Under the pieces are notes generated by a model that saw only the letters and a program-made list of their open reading frames with translations, was not told the DNA's origin and ran no database searches. DNA of 64,000 bases from JBEKIK01 sp963845975. Its GTDB lineage: Bacteria > Planctomycetota > Planctomycetia > Pirellulales > Thermoguttaceae. A program made the position numbers and the translations under genes. The DNA lies in NCBI GenBank assembly GCA_963845975.1, contig CAWJUD010000001.1, forward strand, positions 1 through 64,000, given 5' to 3'. How positions within the stretch are numbered: position 1 is the first letter of the stretch; each line of letters opens with the position of its first letter. Of this stretch, positions 1 to 8,593 are shown piece by piece.

Positions 1-78
1 CTGCTTGACCACCCACTCCCTCACCAAGAACGATTGACGGAAATACTGAACTACCGTACTTTATTAAGGCTCTACGAA

Positions 79-453
79 ATGACGAACACTGACTTGACGC
101 TTCAACGGGAAAGACTTCTGGCTTTGCGAGCAAGCCTTCTGGGTGACATGACTCAGATGGAAGATGATTCCTTGAAGGACCACAGCAAGACCACCAGCAT
201 ACCGACCGACATAGAAGAGCTTGGGAGTGACAATGCCGATCAGGAACTCACGCTGAGTTTATTGGGGAGCGAAGAGGACGCCCTCGACCAGATTGAAGCA
301 GCACTCCAACGGATCGAAGACGGCAGCTATGGCCAATGCGAGACGTGCGGAGCGAAGATCCCCAAGTCACGCCTTGAAGCCATTCCTTATGCGGCACAAT
401 GCGTCCGATGTGCCTCGCAACAGGAAGACCACGGGCCCCTCACCGCCGAATGA
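79..453 (+). CDS. DksA/TraR-type zinc-finger protein
   Basis: Small protein (about 124 aa) with a helical N-terminal half and a C-terminal C4 zinc finger: Cys87/Cys90 (CETC) and Cys108/Cys111 (CVRC), the arrangement of the TraR/DksA family. Members bind RNA polymerase through the secondary channel and modulate transcription, but planctomycete copies are of unknown specificity. A TTG at 34 would add 15 residues; I prefer the ATG at 79 because AAGG lies about 9 bases upstream and the N-terminus MTNTDLTLQRERL then matches the usual family start. The family assignment is firm; the regulatory role is inferred from the family. Confidence 0.85.
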   Translation: MTNTDLTLQRERLLALRASLLGDMTQMEDDSLKDHSKTTSIPTDIEELGSDNADQELTLSLLGSEEDALDQIEAALQRIEDGSYGQCETCGAKIPKSRLEAIPYAAQCVRCASQQEDHGPLTAE

Positions 454-480
454 AAAAAGCCTGGGCTTGGTTCCCAGGCT
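453..480 (-). terminator. Rho-independent terminator for the zinc-ribbon gene
   Basis: Perfect 8-bp stem AGCCTGGG (458-465) / CCCAGGCT (473-480). Read on the minus strand it is followed by a run of T (complement of the A run at 453-458), so it terminates the gene at 527-835. It also overlaps the stop codon of the DksA-like gene on the plus strand. Confidence 0.75.
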
Positions 481-526
481 AGTGAGTTCTCAAAATGGCC
501 GTAGGTTAGTGGTTTCGTCCACTGGG

Positions 527-835
527 CTACTGCATAGCGTCCAACAGGTCTTTGAACCGTCGCAAGCCGCCAACCTCTCGGATCAGTCCCAGCAGTTCGT
601 TGAGACGGTCGAATCCCCCAATTACTTTGGTCGTCTGGGCCACTGCTTTCACTTGCTCTACGGTAACAGTGTTTGCCGCTTTTTCAACTGGGGCTGCCGG
701 TTCAGGGGCGGGGACTGCCTTTTGCTTTGGCCGGAATTTGTAACCGCATTTCGGACAGGCTTTTGCTCTGGTACCTTTGAACCACGCTTCACATTTCGGG
801 CATTGTTTCTGGCCCAATCTTGACTTCTTGGCCAT
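527..835 (-). CDS. Zinc-ribbon protein, hypothetical
   Basis: 102-aa protein. N-terminal basic zinc ribbon with two CxxC pairs (CPKC near residue 12, CPKC near residue 28), then an Ala/Pro-rich linker (about 40-58) and a C-terminal helical segment with Leu/Gly pattern. The ATG at 835 has GGAG 8 bases upstream, a clear ribosome binding site. No enzyme motif is visible; small zinc-ribbon proteins of this shape are common in Planctomycetes and their function is unknown. It is transcribed convergently with the DksA-like gene and shares a terminator with it. Confidence 0.7.
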   Translation of the reverse strand: MAKKSRLGQKQCPKCEAWFKGTRAKACPKCGYKFRPKQKAVPAPEPAAPVEKAANTVTVEQVKAVAQTTKVIGGFDRLNELLGLIREVGGLRRFKDLLDAMQ

Positions 836-1275
836 TTGTAGTTCTCCATTTTAGAGTATGACTGCCTAAACAAGCATAACTTCTATAATCGACGAGGCAA
901 TTTGTGACACAATGGCAAAGCCTCGGTATAGTGATGAGAATTCTGAATAATCTGAAGAAAACGGGCAAACGGATCGTTTTTTGGCATTTGGGGGCAGTTT
1001 CATCAAGGCTTTGGTTCGGTTTGCCTTTAAGAAGGGCTCTCACTCTATCGCCTTTTCGCTGATCGGTGCCGGGTCTGGTGGATTCAATCTGGACTCGGCG
1101 AAGGCTATAATGTAGGACGAGTTAAGGAAGATGGAGTATTCGCTCGATGCGTGGTGCAAACCTTGTCAAACATGGCATCGATACGGGGCAGAGGAAAAGC
1201 ATCGAGAAGCCAATTGTAATGATAATTATAGCCGTACTGGAAATAGGGGTATAATCTCGGAGAGGTGGAAGAAAG
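836..1275. other. Intergenic, no gene supported
   Basis: About 440 bases between divergently read genes. Several short open frames exist but none has a ribosome site or recognisable protein. Presumably holds the promoters of the two flanking genes; no convincing -35/-10 pair was picked out. Confidence 0.4.
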
Positions 1276-1656
1276 ATGACTTGCAGCAAACTTTGCCCCA
1301 GCGATCTCGACCCCGGCATTCGTGATGTCGTCCTGCTCCTTCGGAAGGTGGGCTTCAAGACGTTCACCTCCTGCGAGGGCGGACGGGGGCATTCATTCCG
1401 GCATGAAACTGTTGGATTGGTACTTTACGGTGATTACCGTTCGTTCCACAAGAAACTCGTTCGGTTCCTGCGATCACATGGGATGGAAAATTTCACGGTA
1501 AGCCTGGTCACCGATTACCCCGTAGGAAAGAGTTATGTCTATTTGGAAGGGCTTGATTTACTCTCGCCGGATAAAAAGAAAAAGGCGATCAAGGCAGTCA
1601 GGCGGAAGGAACGAAAACTACATAGTCTGATGCGGGAACTGGGCATCAGCAAATAA
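1276..1656 (+). CDS. Hypothetical protein
   Basis: 126 aa, lysine/arginine-rich at the C-terminus. The ATG is preceded by a purine-rich ribosome site (GGAGAGGTGGAAG). A short motif SCEGGRGHS near residue 36 resembles a conserved Cys-Glu-Gly-Gly turn seen in small uncharacterised proteins of mobile regions; the rest is an alternating beta/alpha pattern. I do not recognise the family and give no function. Confidence 0.6.
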   Translation: MTCSKLCPSDLDPGIRDVVLLLRKVGFKTFTSCEGGRGHSFRHETVGLVLYGDYRSFHKKLVRFLRSHGMENFTVSLVTDYPVGKSYVYLEGLDLLSPDKKKKAIKAVRRKERKLHSLMRELGISK

Positions 1657-2123
1657 TCCGGAGTTCGGCAATGTCTCACAATCGCTTCCACCGCCTGTGT
1701 TTCCGCATGGTATTACAGCCGATGGCCCAACATATCCACGACAATCCATCAATGTAGCATTGGTCACTGGCTGCCATTTTGGTGCAATGAGATTCTATGG
1801 ATTTAAAAAGAATTGCTATCATTCGGGTGCTTGACATGAGGAAGAAGCTTCATTAGGTTCATCATATTGAGGGTCAGTGTGAGTACAATACTCACTACAA
1901 AAGGAGTAGATGCTATATGCGACTCTCCTTGGTCTAAAAGGGATTCCCTGCCCCATCCCTTCAGGGGGAGTCGCACCTTTTCCTTTGCCTTTTCAAGAAA
2001 CCGCCATTTCCTTTTAAAAGGATTAATATTTCTTGATGTTTGTTGAACCATCTTTATTCAGTTTCTATAATCATATTTACCTTGTCTTACCTAGTGAATT
2101 AATAGGGCTCAAAGGACAACCTC
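1657..2123. other. Intergenic, no gene supported
   Basis: About 467 AT-rich bases. A minus-strand open frame at 1803-2051 has no ribosome site and low-complexity translation, so it is not called. The region must carry the promoter of the DUF1559 gene; AAAGGA just before 2124 is its ribosome site. Confidence 0.4.
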
Positions 2124-3218
2124 ATGTGCGTCATTATCCGATCCTTGAATGAAGATAAATGCAATGCAGCCTACAAGCCCTGCTTCCAACAGAATTACCG
2201 TCAACGACCACTACGCCATTCGGCATTTTCTCTCATTGAACTTCTGGTGGTAATTGCAATCATCGGAATGCTTCTTGCCCTATTGTTGCCTGCCCTCCAA
2301 CGCACACGTGAAGCTGCTAGGCGAATGACTTGTCTAAACAATCTCCATCAACTCGGTTTAGGTATAGGAGCATATGAAAGTAAACAGGACGTGTTTCCGC
2401 CATCAGGGATGGTCAATATTTCTAACAATGTGTACTATCCTCAAACTGGGAAAATGTTTAGTTGGGTAATTTTGATTTTACCATACATAGAACAACATCA
2501 ACTTTATGATCGGCTAGACTTTTCAAAAACCATTCTTACCCAATCAAGCGATCCTCAGTCTACCAGTATATCGACATTGATTTGCCCCAGTGATTCAGCA
2601 CAGGGAAAGTATTTTGTTCATCCGAAATTGACCTTAAATAAACAGTTTGCAAAGGGCAACTATGCTGCATTTGTTAGTCCCTATCACGTTGAATTACAGA
2701 TGAAATATCCAGGTGCTCTGATCGGTAATGGGCAAAAAAGCGGAATGGTTATTGATGGGCTCTCACATACACTGATGCTGTCCGAGGTCCGGGTTCGCAG
2801 CAATCAGCAGGACCAACGTGGTGCTTGGGCCTTGCCCTGGAATGGCTCAAGTTTACTAGCATTTGATATGCATTGTTCTCCAAAGTTGATGGCAGGATCG
2901 AAGTATGAAGCCAACAAAATTAGCCTCGGCCTGACTCAATTGCCAAATAACCGTGGGCCGAATGTCGATGTGCTATACTCATGTCCCGATATTCTTGGTG
3001 CACAGATGGAAAAAATGCCTTGTGGTCTTTGGGATCCAAACGGCGACTTTAACTACCTTTCCTCCGCACCTAGAAGCAATCATCTAGGAGGTGTAAACGT
3101 TGTTTTCATGGATGGTCATGCGGGTTTCCTGTTGGATAATGTAGATGAAATAGTTATGGCTTATATGATAAGCGTTAATGACGAACATTTAATAAACGAT
3201 TCCGAATACGTACAATAA
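2124..3218 (+). CDS. DUF1559 pilin-like protein
   Basis: 364 aa. After a 33-residue basic leader comes the type IV pilin/pseudopilin motif (AFSLIELLVVIAIIGML, about residues 34-50) with the conserved Glu after the cleavage site, then the planctomycete signature TREAARRMTCLNNL. The C-terminal part ends with NHLGGVNVVFMDG, the H-x9-DG motif of the DUF1559 family. Such proteins are expanded to tens or hundreds of copies in Planctomycetes; they are probably processed by a prepilin peptidase and exported, but their role is not established. AGGA 7 bases upstream of the ATG supports the start. A small membrane protein follows directly. Confidence 0.9.
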   Translation: MCVIIRSLNEDKCNAAYKPCFQQNYRQRPLRHSAFSLIELLVVIAIIGMLLALLLPALQRTREAARRMTCLNNLHQLGLGIGAYESKQDVFPPSGMVNISNNVYYPQTGKMFSWVILILPYIEQHQLYDRLDFSKTILTQSSDPQSTSISTLICPSDSAQGKYFVHPKLTLNKQFAKGNYAAFVSPYHVELQMKYPGALIGNGQKSGMVIDGLSHTLMLSEVRVRSNQQDQRGAWALPWNGSSLLAFDMHCSPKLMAGSKYEANKISLGLTQLPNNRGPNVDVLYSCPDILGAQMEKMPCGLWDPNGDFNYLSSAPRSNHLGGVNVVFMDGHAGFLLDNVDEIVMAYMISVNDEHLINDSEYVQ

Positions 3219-3233
3219 TTGTTGTCCCTTGAC

Positions 3234-3626
3234 ATGAAGTTGATGCATGTATCGGTTGGACTAATAATATTTGGTCTCCTCCTGATTGTAATTTCCGCTG
3301 TGTTGCCACGGATTGTCCAGTTTAAAGGGGGCCTATGGACAGAACAACAGGCATTGGAACACGCTAAAATTGCAGCCGATTTACATCGACTCGGACACGA
3401 ACTCACGCATACAGACGATTCATCGCACCAGGCGTCACGTGAGGATTATGCTTCCAATAATATCGCAAACTATCAACAGGTCAAAGCTCGTTATCAACAA
3501 TCCGATGCACAATTGCGTAGTGCCCAATTCTGGTCGCAGGATGTGGCTGAATGGATTAAATGGTTCGGAATCGCCTGTAGTCTCTTAGGTATCATTGGAT
3601 TCTATTTTTTCCGATCAAAAAGATAG
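3234..3626 (+). CDS. Small two-TM membrane protein
   Basis: About 130 aa. One hydrophobic segment near the N-terminus (VSVGLIIFGLLLIVISAVL) and one near the C-terminus (WFGIACSLLGIIGFYFF), with a hydrophilic Gln/His/Ser-rich middle that looks helical. The gene begins only 15 bases after the DUF1559 stop, so the two are likely cotranscribed and this protein may assist the pilin-like partner; that is inference from position. A TTG at 3219 directly after the stop would be an alternative start; ATG 3234 is preferred, although no strong ribosome site is seen. Confidence 0.6.
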   Translation: MKLMHVSVGLIIFGLLLIVISAVLPRIVQFKGGLWTEQQALEHAKIAADLHRLGHELTHTDDSSHQASREDYASNNIANYQQVKARYQQSDAQLRSAQFWSQDVAEWIKWFGIACSLLGIIGFYFFRSKR

Positions 3627-3697
3627 GACTTGCAGTATCCCAATAGTTTGTCTTTGGCCGTCTTCATCCGTATTACCCCATACGGACTCGACAATAA

Positions 3698-4081
3698 CTA
3701 ATCCCATGCGAGAACATAGCATTGAGCTAGATTCGAGGGATTAAGACTCCAATCATACGTTTGAGCAGCGGCAACACCACCTTGAAGATCGGGTATTTCC
3801 TCCGTTATAGAAAATGTCCCATCGGCTTCAACGGTTGCTGTATAACCATATCCAGCGAGCACGCCCCCAAAATAGACAGTCATGCCTTCAACGTAGTCGT
3901 CTGGATCGTAAACTTTTCCACTAAAGGTCCAGAAGTCCCATGGTCCTTGTTCTGCCCCAAAGTCATAGATTATAGGCGGCAAGTTGTCTCCGGCGAAAGC
4001 CGATGACGCATGAAGATGCAACAACATGACACCAACGATAATGAGAGAAGTAATACAGACAGTCCTTGTGAAATTAAACAT
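3698..4081 (-). CDS. Secreted small protein, hypothetical
   Basis: 127 aa with a signal peptide (basic start, hydrophobic core ITSLIIVGVMLLHLH, cleavage after AFA near residue 30). The mature part is acidic and aromatic (EQGPWDFWTFSGKVYDPDD, then a probable beta-sandwich repeat with GYTATVEADGTFSITEEI), which resembles an Ig-like or carboxypeptidase-regulatory-like fold used for extracellular adhesion modules. GAGG precedes the ATG. Exported to the periplasm or surface by inference; no enzymatic motif. Confidence 0.65.
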   Translation of the reverse strand: MFNFTRTVCITSLIIVGVMLLHLHASSAFAGDNLPPIIYDFGAEQGPWDFWTFSGKVYDPDDYVEGMTVYFGGVLAGYGYTATVEADGTFSITEEIPDLQGGVAAAQTYDWSLNPSNLAQCYVLAWD

Positions 4082-4332
4082 GGCAATACCTCAATTAAGA
4101 AAGGGTTAACTTTCCCGAAAGCATGGAAGTGCAATCGGAACTTGGCAGAAGTGGTTATTTCACCACTCAGAAGTGGAAGGAAAAAACCGGTACTATTTAA
4201 TTAATTGAGATTTGCCAAGAAAAGCGGGCGTTTTTTATTTCAAATATTCGAAGATTCCTCGAATCATCTTCTTTAACAAAAGATGAACCGAAGTTGGATT
4301 AGATAGTCCGGGATATTAATTCCAGGGACTAA

Positions 4333-6516
4333 TTATTCCTCAACGGGATCAACTAAGTACTCAGATTTAACAAGAGGCTCCATGGACTGTTTCGTCAGGA
4401 GTTTTGTGAATTGTTGATCCGCTTGCAGCATGGAAAAAGTAGGAGTGTTGGCGATTTTATTCGGATTGATGCCGTGTTCCACGGCCTTTTCTGCGTACTG
4501 TAGAGCAGCGTGCTTCATTTCGGGATTGTCTCTCGCTGCACATGCGTAAAGAAGGGCTGTATTGAAATACAAGTCACCTGTATCAGGGCCGAGTTCAATT
4601 GCTTTCTTAGCATGTTCAAAAGCTGCTTCGGCAAGCGGCTGTCCATTGAATGCCCTGTTTAAATAGACCAGAACCAGAACATTATGCGAGGCTTGAAGAT
4701 CGCTATTAGCCGTTAGAGCTTCTTCAAGATAACTACTAGCTTCATCGAGTTTTTTTAATTGGAAATAACTATAACCCAGGTTGTGTAATACTAAGGGTGA
4801 TTTATATCCCAGTGACAAAGCCTTTTGATATAATTCGATGGCCTCTTTGTGAAAACTGAGTTTGTTCGCACAATATCCCATACAGGCACTTACTTCGGCT
4901 TTTGGAGCAAGCCTAAATGATTCTTTGAAATCTTCATAGGCCAAAGAATACTTGCTTGCCTTTTGGTAAGCCCTTCCCCGTGCAAAAAGTACATCATGTT
5001 GTTTCTGTTTTGCTTGTAAAGACTCATTAAAACATTTAAGGGCCGATTCATACTCTCCCTTGTTGTAAAATTTCATCCCACTTTCGAATTGGCGGATATT
5101 ATAGGGGGGCCTGAATGCAAAAAACGATACAACGAGTACAACAAATACTAATAATATGCCCGCCACTAAGTCCACAAACCAGCGGCGGTGATGATACCAG
5201 CGTATAGTTCGTCTAAAGGGAGTAAGTTCTTTTCTAAGGGCGTTTATCAACTCACTTGCCGATTGTGGACGTTGTTCAGGATTATATGAAATACAGTCAT
5301 GAATCAATTTAGCTAATCTTTGATCAACGTGTTTATTTTTTTTGCCTATGGAACACGGCCCCTTTGCTTGCTCTTTTAGCAATTGTTCTGCAATGTGTTC
5401 AACGGATGAATCCCAAGAAATCGATCCGAACGGGAGATCTCCACTTAAAAGTTGATATATAATAACTCCTAGTGAAAATATATCTGTTTGGGGATCTGTG
5501 CGGATTGAACCATCTGATTCTTGAAGAGTTATGGATTCAAGTTGCTCTGGAGCCATATATGCCAGTGTTCCGCCGATTCTGGTAGAGTTGAATTGTTTCT
5601 CAACGGAAAGATTGAAATCCAACAATAAGGGGTGACCTTCGACAGACAAAAGAACATTTGACGGTTTAAGATCTCCATGGCAAATTCCGCAAGAATGGGT
5701 ATATTCCAAAGCTTCCGCAAGTTGGATAGCCAAATGGATAATCCCCTCGACATATAGGCCATTTCGAAGAATGCGATGAAATGATGATAGTTCTATCTCG
5801 TCAGCGTCGGCGTTTAGATCCCGAATAGTATCTACAATGATTCGAGATTTCTTTGGATATTGCTTATTGGAAAAGGCTTTATCTAAAACATCACATAGTG
5901 TTGTTCGACCCAAGTACGGCATACAAATTGCCGTGAGTTCTGTTTCTGCGTCTTCCTGAATAGAATAAACTGGAACAATATTGGGATGTTTCAATCTGCC
6001 CAGGGTTTCTGCTTCACCGCTCCCATGAAGGGCGACTTTTAAAGCAACTATCCTCCCTCCCAGTGCAGATTCACTTGCAAGATACACTCTAGCAAAGGTG
6101 CCTTGGCCTAATTCCGATAGGATGGAAAAACCAAGAAATTCTTCACCGATTTGTGGCCAAGAGACATCATTCTGCAAAATCCGAAAATTAGGGTCATGTT
6201 CCAGCAACTTGTGAACTTCAATCAGAAAATACAGGGATTTTTGATAACTTGGAAATTGTCTTGAAAACTCATCTGCGTCAAGAGATTCACCATTGGCCAA
6301 ACGACGACGGTATTCTTCGTGAGCTAAATCAAGCACAAAAGATCGGCAGAGCTTTAATTCAGGGTGCTTTTCGAGAAGTGTAGCCACATTAGTGTATTCA
6401 CCCTCTTCCCAGTGTTTCCTGATTTCTGACGTGATTTGGCTATTTAATAACAATTGGCCTTTATGCCCAGGATTAGCAGCCAACGAGAGCGACGATATAT
6501 TTTCTAAACTTGTCAT
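4333..6516 (-). CDS. Ser/Thr protein kinase with C-terminal TPR repeats
   Basis: 727 aa. An N-terminal helical region (1-120) precedes a Hanks-type kinase domain: glycine loop GQGTFARV (about 137-144), VALKV lysine near 160, catalytic HGDLKPSN (280-287), DFN at 300-302 in place of DFG, and APE at 322-324. A transmembrane helix lies near 447-468 and several TPR repeats follow (about 475-700). HGD/DFN variants recur in planctomycete kinases, so activity is likely. It overlaps the upstream ECF sigma gene by ATGA, implying translational coupling. Probable role: membrane sensor phosphorylating the sigma factor or partners bound by the TPR array (inference). Confidence 0.92.
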   Translation of the reverse strand: MTSLENISSLSLAANPGHKGQLLLNSQITSEIRKHWEEGEYTNVATLLEKHPELKLCRSFVLDLAHEEYRRRLANGESLDADEFSRQFPSYQKSLYFLIEVHKLLEHDPNFRILQNDVSWPQIGEEFLGFSILSELGQGTFARVYLASESALGGRIVALKVALHGSGEAETLGRLKHPNIVPVYSIQEDAETELTAICMPYLGRTTLCDVLDKAFSNKQYPKKSRIIVDTIRDLNADADEIELSSFHRILRNGLYVEGIIHLAIQLAEALEYTHSCGICHGDLKPSNVLLSVEGHPLLLDFNLSVEKQFNSTRIGGTLAYMAPEQLESITLQESDGSIRTDPQTDIFSLGVIIYQLLSGDLPFGSISWDSSVEHIAEQLLKEQAKGPCSIGKKNKHVDQRLAKLIHDCISYNPEQRPQSASELINALRKELTPFRRTIRWYHHRRWFVDLVAGILLVFVVLVVSFFAFRPPYNIRQFESGMKFYNKGEYESALKCFNESLQAKQKQHDVLFARGRAYQKASKYSLAYEDFKESFRLAPKAEVSACMGYCANKLSFHKEAIELYQKALSLGYKSPLVLHNLGYSYFQLKKLDEASSYLEEALTANSDLQASHNVLVLVYLNRAFNGQPLAEAAFEHAKKAIELGPDTGDLYFNTALLYACAARDNPEMKHAALQYAEKAVEHGINPNKIANTPTFSMLQADQQFTKLLTKQSMEPLVKSEYLVDPVEE

Positions 6517-7082
6517 GCCACTTTTTTAACAAACAGTTTTTTCAGAAACCGCCGTACAGTACTTTCGTCAATTTCCAACATATTGGCGACATCTTTATAA
6601 GTTCGACCTTGTAGACGTAGTGTAATAATTTGCCGGTAATGCTTAGGTTGCCCCGATAACAAACGATTCCATTGTTCACGAGCCATGGCAATATCAATCG
6701 GGAGTGGCTTAGGGTCTGATATATCGTTATGAATTATCGATAGTTCATTCAATGAGTGTTCTTTTTTAAGATTATACTTTTGATACTGCAAACGACGCCG
6801 CATTTCCAAGGCCACTTTGTTTTGAGCTATGGTCATCAAGAATGCGGCAAGTTCTTCGGGACGTTCAAATCGATCTAAGCGATTGCGTGCACGAAAAAAA
6901 GAGGACCATACAAGTTGTACAAAGTCCAATGAATCGAATTTCGAACGTAATCGCTTATTCAAGACACGTCTAACAGCCCGGCGGATTAATTCGCCATACT
7001 GTTCAACTACTGTCCACGCAGCGTCTTCAGATCCCTCAGATACTTGTTTCATCAAGCTCCTAAAATCACACTCATCTAACAT
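6513..7082 (-). CDS. ECF sigma factor (planctomycete type)
   Basis: 189 aa. Region 2 is visible around FDSLDFVQLVWSSFF (promoter melting and core binding) and region 4 as a C-terminal helix-turn-helix, LRLQGRTYKDVANMLEIDES followed by TVRRFLKKL. The length and lack of region 3 fit extracytoplasmic-function sigma factors. It overlaps the kinase start by four bases (ATGA), the hallmark planctomycete arrangement in which a kinase, not a classical anti-sigma factor, controls the sigma factor. No strong ribosome site is seen before the ATG. Confidence 0.9.
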   Translation of the reverse strand: MLDECDFRSLMKQVSEGSEDAAWTVVEQYGELIRRAVRRVLNKRLRSKFDSLDFVQLVWSSFFRARNRLDRFERPEELAAFLMTIAQNKVALEMRRRLQYQKYNLKKEHSLNELSIIHNDISDPKPLPIDIAMAREQWNRLLSGQPKHYRQIITLRLQGRTYKDVANMLEIDESTVRRFLKKLFVKKVA

Positions 7083-7367
7083 ACCGAGCCGTTTTCCCTA
7101 ATTTTTCAAAAATTAATGCCCACTTTTTCAGTCAAATAGTAATTATAACAAATGACGGATCATTATTTGGTATTAGTTAGGGACAAGTTTTGTCTGAAAA
7201 TGCGTAATTTAGATCGCTATCCGCATTAAAAACGCCATAGGGTGGATAGATTACTACCTCTCATGGAGGGGGCAAGACGTCTGTACGCACCGATCTCTTC
7301 GATTTTTGCTTTTTGGGAATCTGTTTCCGCCTTTTTGAATGTTCACCATTGCCATTCGAAATAGACC

Positions 7368-8150
7368 ATGAGTTTAGATCAAACTACTAGATGTCTTAAA
7401 CTCGTGCATCTACTGCAATCACATGTTACTCGGCGTACACAAGACATTGCGTTTGAAGTTGGCGTGTGTAAACGCACAATTTATCGATATTATCGGGTTC
7501 TTGAAGATGCAGGAATCCCTATCCGTTACGATGCCGTAAAAGGAGGTCACATCATCGACCACCTTTTCGACTTGAAGGCAGCCAATTTTTTGGATGATGA
7601 AATAATTGCTTTGCTGATAGGAGCACAGGTATCTGCAAATATATTGGATCGAGAGTTCGGTTCCATCATAAATCAGGCAATCAGTAAATTACTTACTCAT
7701 TTACCAAATCAATTAAGAGAAGAGTTGGTAAATGTATTAAAGGCATGTGTTGTTGATTTGCCAGATCTATTACACTTAGATGGTAACCAAAATGTGTATA
7801 GTGTTATTATCAAAGCAATTTGCAAAAGGCTGAGGGTCCGCATTACCTTTGACATGCCAGAAAAAAGTAATTTTAATCGGACTTGTCTTTCCCCTTATCG
7901 CTTGGTTGCTTCCCAGGATGGCTGGTCTGTAATTGGCCGTTCTTCGCTACATCGTGAAATTCTTCGTTTTCGTCTTCAACAGATTCATCATGTTGAATTG
8001 ACCGATGATTCTTATCGGTTGCCGTGCCGATTCCGGCATTATATGCCTCCAGTTCGGACGGCAATTCAAAAGTCTGAGCCAGACAAGCCTAAATATCAGA
8101 TGCGTTCTCCGCAGAAGTTACTCGGCAACACAACCAAGTACTACAAATAA
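7368..8150 (+). CDS. HTH/WYL-domain transcriptional regulator
   Basis: 260 aa. The N-terminal HTH_11-type domain (TRRTQDIAFEVGVCKRTIYR, about residues 20-40) is followed by a wing (GIPIRYDAVKGG) as in DeoR/YafY-like regulators. The C-terminal half has a WYL-like module (LSPYRLVASQDGWSVIGRS and LRFRLQQI) thought to bind a ligand or nucleic acid. Probably a DNA-binding regulator of a nearby gene, possibly the Rieske ferredoxin 100 bases downstream. The target is unknown. Confidence 0.85.
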   Translation: MSLDQTTRCLKLVHLLQSHVTRRTQDIAFEVGVCKRTIYRYYRVLEDAGIPIRYDAVKGGHIIDHLFDLKAANFLDDEIIALLIGAQVSANILDREFGSIINQAISKLLTHLPNQLREELVNVLKACVVDLPDLLHLDGNQNVYSVIIKAICKRLRVRITFDMPEKSNFNRTCLSPYRLVASQDGWSVIGRSSLHREILRFRLQQIHHVELTDDSYRLPCRFRHYMPPVRTAIQKSEPDKPKYQMRSPQKLLGNTTKYYK

Positions 8151-8252
8151 TAATATTTATTCTCCCGCCGAATTTAGCAGAATAGATAATAGCTTTAAAA
8201 TGGGATTTAATTACTATCGTTCTGTTGTCCCTATTTTGATGATCGGTGTATT

Positions 8253-8561
8253 ATGTCCAAGTTCTTCCGAGTATGTAAATCCTTTGAGGTGCCTGACCCA
8301 GGTCGGTCAACGGTTGATGTAAATAATCATCTCATTGTTTTAGTCCACTTGGATGGCAAAATCTATGCCTTGGACGATGCCTGCACACATAAAAATGGCA
8401 TGCTGGGTGAAGGACTTTTGGAAGGCGATCAGATAATCTGTCCGTGTCATGGAGCCCGATTCGACGTGCGTACCGGCCAGGTCGTCAACATACCCGACAT
8501 CCCTGCAACGCAGGTCCACGAAGTTAAAGTGGAAGGCAATGATGTATTCGTGAGGATTTGA
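8253..8561 (+). CDS. Rieske [2Fe-2S] ferredoxin
   Basis: 102 aa, entirely a Rieske domain. Cluster ligands are in the two expected motifs: Cys44-x-His46 (CTH) and Cys63-x2-His66 (CPCH). The length matches stand-alone NirD- or BphF-like ferredoxins that pass electrons to an oxygenase or reductase in the cytoplasm. No oxygenase is adjacent, so the partner is unknown. The ribosome site is weak. It sits between the WYL regulator and the convergent giant repeat gene. Confidence 0.9.
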   Translation: MSKFFRVCKSFEVPDPGRSTVDVNNHLIVLVHLDGKIYALDDACTHKNGMLGEGLLEGDQIICPCHGARFDVRTGQVVNIPDIPATQVHEVKVEGNDVFVRI

Positions 8562-8593
8562 TCAAGGTAAACAAATGGAATGAGCCTGGCATT

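Noticed and set aside
1803..2051. Minus-strand frame of 82 codons
   Set aside because: No ribosome site, no known motif, low-complexity translation from AT-rich intergenic DNA.
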